Shown in pieces: positions 23,801 through 29,763 of a DNA stretch of 29,763 nt. This DNA comes from JADKIH01 sp031367345 (lineage in GTDB: Bacteria > Bacteroidota > Bacteroidia > AKYH767-A > 2013-40CM-41-45). The DNA lies in assembly GCA_031367345.1 (NCBI GenBank), contig JANLPR010000161.1:1-29763 (forward strand), written 5' to 3'. The first letter of the stretch is position 1, and each line of letters starts with the position of its first letter. The notes beneath the pieces were generated by a model. That model saw only the letters and a program-made list of their open reading frames with translations, was not told the origin of the DNA and made no database searches. The translations under genes and the position numbers were made by a program.

Positions 23801-26645
23801 CACAAATTTCTGTTTCACTTGCAATCAACGGACTAATAAAATTAGAATAAATACTTTTACTTATTCGACTTGTGCATCCCAACGTATCAGAAACAGTTTG
23901 TGTAATTATATAATTTGGCGTTGTAGTATTGTATGTATGATTTGGATTTCTAACGTTTGAACTTGTTCCATCTCCAAAAGTCCAGCTCCACGATTGACCA
24001 TTTCTCGACGTATCTACCAATGTAACTTGTGTATTGGTGCATGATGCATTTTGAAGAATAATAAATCCCGCTTCGGGTCCTGACACTCTCACTATACTAT
24101 CCATCAACATAGTTTGAACTATGTTTAGCGTGTCTTCTGTTGTAAGCGATACAGTATATACTCCTGGCTTTGAATAAGTATGATAAGGAAATTCAACAGA
24201 TGACGTATCTCCATCACCAAAATTCCAGTGCCAAACTACCGCTCCGGGTATTGCATTTGTGAATAATACATTCAACGGTGCACATCCTCTTTGTACTACC
24301 GGTGCTCCCGGGTTCCCGCCATCTATTGGTGTAATGTCCGGTGTGCCGAATACAAATGGCGGTGGATCATAAAATAATGAACATACTCCGTTCGAAATTG
24401 TCAGTGTAACATTATAATTTCCCGGCGTCTGAAAAATATGCAATGGATCTTGTATTGTTGATGTTGTACCATCACCAAAATCCCACAACCACGATGTTGC
24501 TCCCAATGAGTTTGCATAAAACTGAACCGGATTTGGGAAGATTGTGTCTTGTGGTATGCCATAAAAATTCGCACCAAACGGACGGAAGTAAACGCTATTG
24601 CTTTGCATTGTTGTGTAACTACAACCGTCGGATGTAGTAATCGTTAACGATGCACTATGATATCCGGCAACTGCATATTGATGATTTGGATTTTGTAATG
24701 TAGATGTTGCGCCATCTCCAAAATCCCAAAACCAAGATACCGCATTCATAGACGTATCTTGAAAACTTGCGATGTATGGTGGACAAATTGTCTCGGTATG
24801 ATTAAATCCTGCATAGCCTCCTTGAACTTGAAAGCTACTGAAATTGGATATAGATGTTGAACATCCTCCGTTCGATGATGAAGTAGTTAATGAAACTGTA
24901 TAGTTTCCTGGTACGGAATAGGAGTGCACCGGATTCTGATCAGTAGATGTAGTTCCATCTCCAAAATTCCAGTTCCAACTATTCGCTCCAACTGTTGCAT
25001 CTGTAAATTGTGTTGTAAGTGGTGCACAACCAACTGTGGTTGGTGGCGGAATGTAATTTGCTGCCGGATTAATTGTTTGAATGTAATTCACTTTTTTAAG
25101 TGTGTCTGTACATCCCAATGAATCGCGAATTATTAGTGATACATTAAAATTTCCTGATGTAGTATAATCATGAGTAGGATTTGCTTGCGTAGATGTTGTG
25201 CCGTCACCAAAATTCCATAGATATGTTAAGCCTTGTACAGGCGACAATGAAATAAAATTTGTGGTTAATGGAGGACAACCAACTCTTGGCGAAGCATTGA
25301 AAATTGCTTTTGATGAAGTAACGGTAATGATGTTATGGTAGATCATACTTTTCGTACAACCTGACGGTCCCAAACATTTTAAAATTACACTGAATACTCC
25401 ATTGGTTGTGTAAACGTGCGTTGGATTTGTTGCAGTACTTGTTGTTCCGTCTCCGAATGTCCATAAACAAGAAACATAATTCGTGGAGGTATTTGTAAAC
25501 TGCGTTGTTAATGGTGAACAACCTATTGTATTTACATAGCTAAAAGAAACATTCGGTTTCCTTCCTACTTTAATATAATTCGTTTTGATTACTGTATCTG
25601 CACAACCTGAATTTGTAGTTACTATAAGAAATACAGAATATACTCCGCCTACCGAATAAATGTGCGATGGGTTTGATGCTGTGGAATTTGTTCCATCACC
25701 AAAATCCCAATAACTGGTAGCAACGTTTGCATTATTATTTCTAAAAGTAACTTGCATTGGCGCGCAGCCGCTATCTATATCACTTGTAAAAGTAGCCCAA
25801 TGATTTAGGCCGACATTTATTTCTGTTGCAGTTTTTGTGGTGTCTTTGCAACCAAATGAATTGGTAACAATAACTAACACATTGTAATTTCCAGGGCCAC
25901 TATAAGTATGTGCCGGATTTTGAAGTGTAGATGTTCTTCCATCTCCAAAATCCCATAACCATGAAATTACATTGGCGCTTGAATTGCCAAATTGGAAAAC
26001 CGTTGCCGGATCGCAACTTGCTGTTACGCTTGCCGTGATACTTGGCGATGGCTTCGGATAAATTGTAATATATTGATTCTTGATCTTCACATCCTGACAT
26101 CCAAATGGACTTGTCGCAATTAATGTAATTGTAAATGTTCCTTGTAATGTGTAGGAATGGGTCGGATTTACCTGAGTTGATGTTGTTCCATCACCAAAGT
26201 CCCACAAATACGTTCCGCCTCCAATTGAGCTATTCGAAAAAGTAAATGAATTTCCATCTACGCAAGAGGCAAATGTAGAAGCACTAAAATCTGCAGTCGG
26301 CTTAGCAACTACAGTAATGTAATTTGTTTTAATAACTGAATCCGAATTTCCGGAACCATCATACGCTTTCAACTTCACTGTATAAGTGCCGGGAGTTGTG
26401 TAGAGATTAGAAGGATTTGGAAGTGTGGAAGAATTTCCATTTCCCAGATCCCAATAAAACCCAACGGTTCCTGTGCAAGTATTGGTGAATTGCACGTTCA
26501 ATGGTGCGCAACCCGTTACTTGATCAGCTGTAAAGGAGGCTGAAGGTAATGCATACACAGCAGATAAATTGAACGAGAGGACTGCTAAAAGTAGCAGTCC
26601 TTTCATTCTTATGCTATGAAGATTATTCAGCGTTTGAGTTTTCAT
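20850..26645 (-). CDS. Giant secreted PKD-repeat protein, 19 PKD domains, C-terminally truncated
   Basis: A 1931-residue protein with a signal peptide (from M14, MKGLLLLAVLSFNLSAVYA, or from M1), followed by 19 PKD domains, about one per 80-90 residues, to near residue 1585. Most carry W-x-FGDG, TST and NPxHxY; domain 1 has WDLGNG and domain 19 WSFDNS. Each domain begins with GC-x-PL or a similar cysteine and often ends GC-x-D, so disulphides are likely. Residues 1590-1931 form FN3-like modules (VKIIWENN, INVSWTPYGGC, VLTEWTQP and VHLDWTGYKG). The last stops at LQYNYQE in mid-module, without the gliding-motility (CHU_C) or other type IX secretion sorting domain that such proteins carry. Function would be adhesion or extracellular structure. 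It lies between a small exported protein and a histidine kinase on the same strand. Confidence 0.92.
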   Translation of the reverse strand: MKTQTLNNLHSIRMKGLLLLAVLSFNLSAVYALPSASFTADQVTGCAPLNVQFTNTCTGTVGFYWDLGNGNSSTLPNPSNLYTTPGTYTVKLKAYDGSGNSDSVIKTNYITVVAKPTADFSASTFASCVDGNSFTFSNSSIGGGTYLWDFGDGTTSTQVNPTHSYTLQGTFTITLIATSPFGCQDVKIKNQYITIYPKPSPSITASVTASCDPATVFQFGNSSANVISWLWDFGDGRTSTLQNPAHTYSGPGNYNVLVIVTNSFGCKDTTKTATEINVGLNHWATFTSDIDSGCAPMQVTFRNNNANVATSYWDFGDGTNSTASNPSHIYSVGGVYSVFLIVTTNSGCADTVIKTNYIKVGRKPNVSFSYVNTIGCSPLTTQFTNTSTNYVSCLWTFGDGTTSTATNPTHVYTTNGVFSVILKCLGPSGCTKSMIYHNIITVTSSKAIFNASPRVGCPPLTTNFISLSPVQGLTYLWNFGDGTTSTQANPTHDYTTSGNFNVSLIIRDSLGCTDTLKKVNYIQTINPAANYIPPPTTVGCAPLTTQFTDATVGANSWNWNFGDGTTSTDQNPVHSYSVPGNYTVSLTTSSSNGGCSTSISNFSSFQVQGGYAGFNHTETICPPYIASFQDTSMNAVSWFWDFGDGATSTLQNPNHQYAVAGYHSASLTITTSDGCSYTTMQSNSVYFRPFGANFYGIPQDTIFPNPVQFYANSLGATSWLWDFGDGTTSTIQDPLHIFQTPGNYNVTLTISNGVCSLFYDPPPFVFGTPDITPIDGGNPGAPVVQRGCAPLNVLFTNAIPGAVVWHWNFGDGDTSSVEFPYHTYSKPGVYTVSLTTEDTLNIVQTMLMDSIVRVSGPEAGFIILQNASCTNTQVTLVDTSRNGQSWSWTFGDGTSSNVRNPNHTYNTTTPNYIITQTVSDTLGCTSRISKSIYSNFISPLIASETEICGLDTVHFYTSLQNYSSYLWDFGDSTTSTQATPSHIYTREGVYDVKLTVTDSYGCSQTFNINPAITVNLPIADFTTTTRRNGCNQINIQYVNNSQNAQMYLWEFGDGTISSIPAPLHTYTDAGVYDVTLTVYSGSCVSKKVEAQYIRVDTAHADFVYSTNQYCMPIAAVFTDQSVNPISWQWFFGDGDTSSVQNPTHSYITIPSSFPKLVMTDNHGCTDTIMSRQLPTFVADFKASADSGCFPMTVLFTNKSSILADHYYWDFGDGTASTDTSPSHTYSQPGVYDVTLVISSIYSSCKDTLRRPALIKVRQPKADFTSTDLTACAPSIVNFTDLSQDADMYLWDFGDSTTSTNSNPSHIYNRPGTYTVSLLTKSLLGCSDTLVKSQYIKVQGPVTNFSATSLLGCTPFSINFIDSSQNAVTWNWNYGDGASSFATNGEHVFTDTGTFTVSLVTWDTTGCSSFFQLPQPVVIHPSPVANFTSPSVSGCQPFFGSFTNQSTGQTSNTWIFGDGGISNATNPSYQFNQAGQFNVQLITQNNFGCTDTAWGSQPITILETPVLNFSPSTAAGCTPLNTSFINNTSNTVNAQYNWSFDNSDTSSAVNPTYVFTTPGFHSVSLTVSNSNGCSSAQSFPMMIQVYDTLPPNESQIYSVSVMNDSKVKIIWENNPAIDLAAYVLYRKSDYSTNYSAIYTKTNVQNTGFDLTSEYTDSNLTTLTKTYTYKIQAIDICGYTIPLELLKAHTTVNISSRRLDKNINVSWTPYGGCPVNEYKLYRSAPGEQFNYLATIPGDSLTYLDSTFTCPVAYRYKVIATDLCGTTYTSWSDTSQTIPLNILDGQIVDVVRSTVVTNQSVLTEWTQPIIHPEMVAQFEVFRSTDNINFRYLTTVPSVQTDYMDYNVDVQNTNYYYKILVVNTCNIGGDLSGHTSTIVLKGTMDEMRIVHLDWTGYKGWEHGVDYYILEKLDESGHWQFLKQVDGETLQYNYQE

Positions 26646-26706
26646 TCTGTTTTTTGAGAGTCATTAAATTGTCTTACCGTAACGACAACTAAAAATAGTA
26701 GAGGTA

Positions 26707-27237
26707 TTATTTTACCTGAACCATTCTAGTCGACTTATCAAGAAACAAGGGGCTTGACTCAGGAGACATCACAGATTTTGGATCTGCTTGTGCTACAAGT
26801 TTCCCTTCGTTATCAATTTGCTTGATACGATAATGAGTAACTCCTGTCATTGGTTTTGTGTCGACCCAGCTATAAAGTAATTCTAGCGGTGACCCAATAC
26901 CTTCTTTTAACCCTACCGGTTCGTACTCACTTCCGTCGGTCGATCGTTCTATTACATAAATGCAATCATCAGACGATGGCTTGGAAACCCAATTCATATA
27001 AACTTTACCCGAATTGAAAACGATGTTCTCTTTTACGAATTCCAGTTTACCTGTCTGTTTAACTGCTGTAGCCGGTTCTTGTGCAAAGGTGCTCATTGCA
27101 GCAAATACCAATACATAAAGAATCACCAGCTCGAGAGCATAAGTGAATAGTTTGTGCGATGCTGCTTTATTGCGGATTGAATTAATTGCACCACCCTGCG
27201 GAATAGCATCTTCTGATTTAGCGATAATTGTTTTCAT
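26707..27237 (-). CDS. Exported FN3-like protein without sorting domain
   Basis: From ATG at 27237 (MKTIIAKSED) the product has 176 residues; an upstream ATG at 27297 would add 20 residues of no clear type. A long basic n-region of about 30 residues leads to one hydrophobic stretch (about 31-50) ending MSTFAQE, where signal peptidase would cut. The mature part has a single FN3-like module: VYMNWVSKPSSD, YVIERSTDGSEYEPVG, YSWVDTKPMTGVTHYRIKQIDNEGK. This is the module normally found just before a type IX sorting domain in Bacteroidota, but here only about 25 residues follow. It lies 61 bases upstream of the PKD gene in one direction, so they may be co-transcribed. Function unknown. Confidence 0.72.
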   Translation of the reverse strand: MKTIIAKSEDAIPQGGAINSIRNKAASHKLFTYALELVILYVLVFAAMSTFAQEPATAVKQTGKLEFVKENIVFNSGKVYMNWVSKPSSDDCIYVIERSTDGSEYEPVGLKEGIGSPLELLYSWVDTKPMTGVTHYRIKQIDNEGKLVAQADPKSVMSPESSPLFLDKSTRMVQVK

Positions 27238-27529
27238 TGTAAATGATTTTTGAGCTTTGACAATATATACCAATACTAAGGCGTGTTGTTTTTTCAAACT
27301 GATCTACTTCTTACAACTGTAAGATTTTGTTGGTTTTTGCATAAAAAAAAATTACGCTTTGCTCTATATATATGTAAGGGAATAATTCAAATTCTTGCTA
27401 AAATCTTTGAATAATAAGCTTTTGAGAGCTCTTCAGCTTTTGAAAACGGAAAATTCATGAAACTGTATCTAAATTGAATTACTCGCCGTTAAACCTTTCA
27501 GAAAAATCATACAAACTGCCTCATATACT
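27238..27529. other. Divergent intergenic region
   Basis: 292 bases between the exported protein (minus) and the helical protein (plus). TAGTATTG on the minus strand (27271-27278) differs by one base from a -7 box, with TTTG at 27295-27298, 16 bases upstream, a short spacing. A promoter for the PKD unit is possible here, with a leader of about 30 bases. Nothing else is visible. Confidence 0.45.
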
Positions 27530-28984
27530 ATGGAAACATTAAACAAGACCATTAAAAAATTAAATGATTCTGAATATCAGGATTTACTTTCTGCTGTGGC
27601 CGGAAGAAAAAACAACAAGCCTTATGTAGTTCTTGAAGCTGCTAGAAATAGCAATTGCGACGAAACACAGATGATGGAATTGCTTCAGGTTAACCCTAGC
27701 ACTTACTATACATTAAAGTCAAGATTGAATGAGCGCATTGCTCAGTACCTTGCTCAGAATGTAAAAAATCCAATCAGTGCTTTAAAGGATAAAGTATCGA
27801 TGGTGCCTGCAATGGTTTTTGGAAACGATCGTGAAGTTGCAATTAGAGCATTGAAGAATTTAGAAAAGCAATTGGTTGAATACGATCTTTCAAATGAATT
27901 GATTGTTGTTTATAAAGCATTGGCGCGTTTGTCGATGTTCAACGGCGATTTCGATTATTATGAAAAAGAATATAACCGTCATGTTGCTTATAGTTTAGCT
28001 GTTGTTAAAGCAGAAGATCTATTTTACGATTTCGTAAAACGTACAGGTAACTACTTACTTACTCGTGAAGAAATTGATCGCGAATCGGTTCAAGCTACGC
28101 TTCGTGAATTAACTAATATTTCTGAATTGTATCAAGGTCACCGCTTATCGGTTATGTACAATTTGGTTCGTATCTATTATATGTGTGTCTTCACTCGCGC
28201 CGAATCGTTACGTTCGCTCGAGATTGAAGTGGATACAATCTTACAACAGATAAAAAAGAATTTCGACAAATATGAAATGGATACTTTTTATCAAAGTATA
28301 AAGTTTTTAGTCGATTTCCTTTATTTTGAATACTACCAAAAAACAGGTAATGCTGCAAGAGCAGATCATTACTATCGTATCGTTAACGCTTCAGTTCCTG
28401 ATATCGCTTTCAAACCGGTTTTCAGTTTCTATGTAACGCAATATTTACATTCGAAGGTTGAACGTTTTCTTGTGAATGGAAATGTTCAAGAATTAAAGGA
28501 TCTTAATGCCGATCTCGAATCGAACTTCGATACAAACATTAACGAGCCTTATCCTCACCTTTCTTTCCGTCGTTTTGTTGCTATCAGCAAATTTTATGAA
28601 AACGATTATTCAGGCGCTGCTCGTACCATGAATAATTTAAGAAACGAATTATCGATGAAACGTTTTACTTTCACCGATGTGGAATATAAATTATTCCAGG
28701 CAATGCAATATTGCTTTATGGGAGAAGACGGACTTTGTGCACAGTTATTACAATCTGTAAAACGTCAGATTACCGACGATGAAACGATGTACGAGCCGGC
28801 ACTCATCTTTATCAAAATGTTGAAGGCTGCAATTAAGCCAGAAGAGTTCCGTAAAAAAGTAAAAAAACTCAATGAAATTTACGATGCATTTACAAAAGCT
28901 AATCAAGGGTCGAACCGAATGCTTTGGTACGTTAAACTCGATGATGCTATGATTCGTAAAATGGCCAACCCAATCAAAGATTAA
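27530..28984 (+). CDS. Large helical protein of unknown function
   Basis: A 484-residue soluble protein without signal peptide or membrane helix. I do not recognise a named family. The first 75 residues include a short segment (MMELLQVNPSTYYTLKSRLNERI) that could be a small helix-turn-helix-like or coiled element. From about 85 on it is a run of amphipathic helices with repeated aromatic and alanine spacing (EYYQKTGNAARADHYYRI, FYENDYSGAARTMNNLR), which looks like degenerate TPR or another alpha-solenoid. Such proteins usually act as scaffolds. It is flanked by a divergent gene and a strong terminator, so it is monocistronic. The codon use resembles the conserved genes of the window, and the ATG follows a CATATACT context without a Shine-Dalgarno site. 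No cysteine- or histidine-based catalytic motif is apparent. Confidence 0.78.
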   Translation: METLNKTIKKLNDSEYQDLLSAVAGRKNNKPYVVLEAARNSNCDETQMMELLQVNPSTYYTLKSRLNERIAQYLAQNVKNPISALKDKVSMVPAMVFGNDREVAIRALKNLEKQLVEYDLSNELIVVYKALARLSMFNGDFDYYEKEYNRHVAYSLAVVKAEDLFYDFVKRTGNYLLTREEIDRESVQATLRELTNISELYQGHRLSVMYNLVRIYYMCVFTRAESLRSLEIEVDTILQQIKKNFDKYEMDTFYQSIKFLVDFLYFEYYQKTGNAARADHYYRIVNASVPDIAFKPVFSFYVTQYLHSKVERFLVNGNVQELKDLNADLESNFDTNINEPYPHLSFRRFVAISKFYENDYSGAARTMNNLRNELSMKRFTFTDVEYKLFQAMQYCFMGEDGLCAQLLQSVKRQITDDETMYEPALIFIKMLKAAIKPEEFRKKVKKLNEIYDAFTKANQGSNRMLWYVKLDDAMIRKMANPIKD

Positions 28985-29006
28985 TTTGCCACATATCATA
29001 ATAAGT

Positions 29007-29039
29007 AAAAGACTGTCCTTCGGGATGGTCTTTTTTTTT
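29007..29039 (+). terminator. Rho-independent terminator with TTCG tetraloop
   Basis: AAAGACTGTCC pairs with GGATGGTCTTT (two G-T pairs) across a TTCG loop and runs into nine T's. It starts 23 bases after the stop codon of the helical protein. Confidence 0.92.
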
Positions 29040-29144
29040 GACTAATAATTTTGCAACTATTAGTAATCAAAAATTCGTTCGTACAGGAATAGTTAATAAT
29101 GAATAATGATAGATGAAAAATGATTAATAAAGAATGGTGGACTA

Positions 29145-29190
29145 AGCGGAATTTTTAGAGAGGCGGAAGTGAGAAATAAAATGCAAGCCA
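29145..29190. repeat. 46-bp intergenic repeat, copy 1
   Basis: The block AGCGGAA, TTTTTAGAGAGGCGGAAG, TGAGAAATAAAATGCAAGCCA is found again 230 bases downstream (29375-29420) with two mismatches in 46. It lies in a gene-free stretch. Confidence 0.88.
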
Positions 29191-29322
29191 CGTGCTCGGC
29201 TGAAGTGTGTATAGTAACAAATTACTTGCTCGACGGAATGTTGTGTGATGGACTGTGCGAGAGCTCATTCAGGCGCACACAGGAATAATTAGTAATTTAT
29301 AATAATAGATGAAAAATGATCG

Positions 29323-29349
29323 TTAATCGACTGCGATGTTTTAATTTTT
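29323..29349. repeat. 27-bp intergenic repeat, copy 1
   Basis: TTAATCGACTGCGATGTTTT followed by AATTTTT occurs here and again, identical over 27 bases, at 29499-29525. Both are preceded by an AT-rich GATGAAAAATG-type stretch. Confidence 0.88.
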
Positions 29350-29365
29350 TCCTAATCCATACTAC

Positions 29366-29450
29366 ACCAAGCAGAGCGGAATATTTAGAGAGGCGGAAGT
29401 GAAAAATAAAATGCAAGCCATCATTTGCCGAACGGAATTCCGCTCTTGGC
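29366..29450. repeat. Imperfect inverted-repeat unit around a 46-bp copy
   Basis: ACCAAGCAGAGCGGAAT at 29366-29382 is matched by ATTCCGCTCTTGGC at 29437-29450 in inverted orientation (GAGCGGAAT is exact, and the CCAAG part has a two-base insertion). The enclosed unit is about 85 bases and contains the second 46-bp copy, so it resembles a small mobile or palindromic element. Confidence 0.6.
29375..29420. repeat. 46-bp intergenic repeat, copy 2
   Basis: It matches the copy at 29145 with two mismatches (ATATTT for ATTTTT; GAAAAA for GAGAAA). It sits inside the inverted repeat at 29366-29450; the first copy has no comparable right arm. Confidence 0.88.
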
Positions 29451-29498
29451 AGTAGTAGAATTAATAATGATAAATGAAGAATGAAAAATTGCTATCTA

Positions 29499-29525
29499 TT
29501 AATCGACTGCGATGTTTTAATTTTT
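29499..29525. repeat. 27-bp intergenic repeat, copy 2
   Basis: Identical over 27 bases to 29323-29349. Downstream it is followed by TTCATTCTTC and TTCATTC pyrimidine-rich repeats rather than the flank of the first copy. Confidence 0.88.
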
Positions 29526-29763
29526 CTTACTTCATTCTTCTCACTTCATTCAAAGATTCAGCTTTAAAAATTAGCACTCTCCGTTGTTATTGATTGCTTC
29601 GCACCAACTGACGCATATTTACAAAGACGATGAGACCCGGTGGGTGGATAAATATCCACAGCTAACAAACAACGGACGAATATCCGTCGAATCATTTCAA
29701 AATTTATTAGCTTTGAGATATAAAATTTTACTACAAATGGTAGACAAGAGCGTCGCAACGGGT

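Larger units (their letters stand above)
29040..29763. other. Gene-poor, repeat-rich tail of the window
   Basis: 724 bases with no convincing gene. Besides the listed repeats it holds three AT-rich GATAGATGAAAAATGAT-like stretches (about 29106, 29306, 29468), an imperfect hairpin CTGTGCG/CGCACACAG (29253-29282), and GTGGATA/TATCCAC around 29647-29662. The minus-strand frame at 29564-29758 has no protein features. A plus-strand ATG at 29737 opens nine codons to the window end, possibly the start of a gene or repeat that lies outside. Confidence 0.6.

Noticed and set aside
29564..29758. 64-codon minus-strand frame at the right end
   Set aside because: No domain, signal peptide or start context, and it is located in a repeat-rich non-coding stretch.

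Overview
The window looks like ordinary chromosome from a member of the Bacteroidota, probably a non-pathogenic, gliding or environmental lineage near Chitinophagales or Sphingobacteriales. That placement is an inference. The support is: AT-rich DNA, promoters of the Bacteroidota type (TTTG-N19-TAnnTTTG), a lptC / small membrane protein / CNNM-CBS protein / PpiD-like gene block as found across this phylum, a 1931-residue PKD-repeat surface protein, a two-component-propeller protein, and few Shine-Dalgarno sites. I see no rRNA, tRNA, CRISPR array, insertion sequence or phage gene.

Layout. 1-255 is a tandem array of 55-bp units that runs off the left edge. 335-3528 is a loose accessory stretch: a P460-type haem lipoprotein (minus), then two GNAT acetyltransferases flanking a secreted seven-blade propeller protein (plus). 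A strong bidirectional hairpin and a 14-bp tandem repeat separate it from 3706-8224 (minus), an envelope-biogenesis block: lptC, a small membrane protein, a CNNM/CBS transporter-like protein, and a PpiD/SurA-type foldase. 8507-13009 (plus) holds an M13 metallopeptidase lipoprotein, a DEAD-box-family RNA helicase and an overlapping EamA transporter. 13110-16591 (minus) is a tightly overlapping four-gene glycan cassette: GT-C-like membrane glycosyltransferase, DPM1-like GT2, DUF2304 protein, SAM methyltransferase. 16752-19710 (minus) holds an M20 dipeptidase and gpmI. 19801-27237 (minus) holds a histidine kinase, the giant PKD protein and a small exported FN3-like protein. 27530-28984 (plus) is a helical protein of unknown function. 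The last 0.7 kb is gene-poor and full of short dispersed and inverted repeats.

How the parts fit. LptC moves lipopolysaccharide to the outer membrane, and the foldase and CNNM protein serve the same envelope. The glycan cassette has the architecture expected for making a polyprenol-phosphate sugar, transferring it on the periplasmic side, and adding a methyl group on a sugar or lipid. The PKD protein and the 176-residue protein look like parts of a surface or adhesion system, yet neither carries a visible type IX secretion sorting domain, and the PKD protein ends inside what looks like an unfinished FN3-like module.

The most useful non-gene signals are promoter boxes. The helicase has a perfect TTTG-N19-TATCTTTG promoter only four bases before its ATG, lptC has TAGGTTTG four bases before its ATG, and gpmI has a near match at the same distance. 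These suggest leaderless or nearly leaderless mRNAs. I did not find an unmistakably new biological system. The best candidates for follow-up are the truncated PKD protein, the glycan cassette, the leaderless promoter pattern and the repeat families at both ends.
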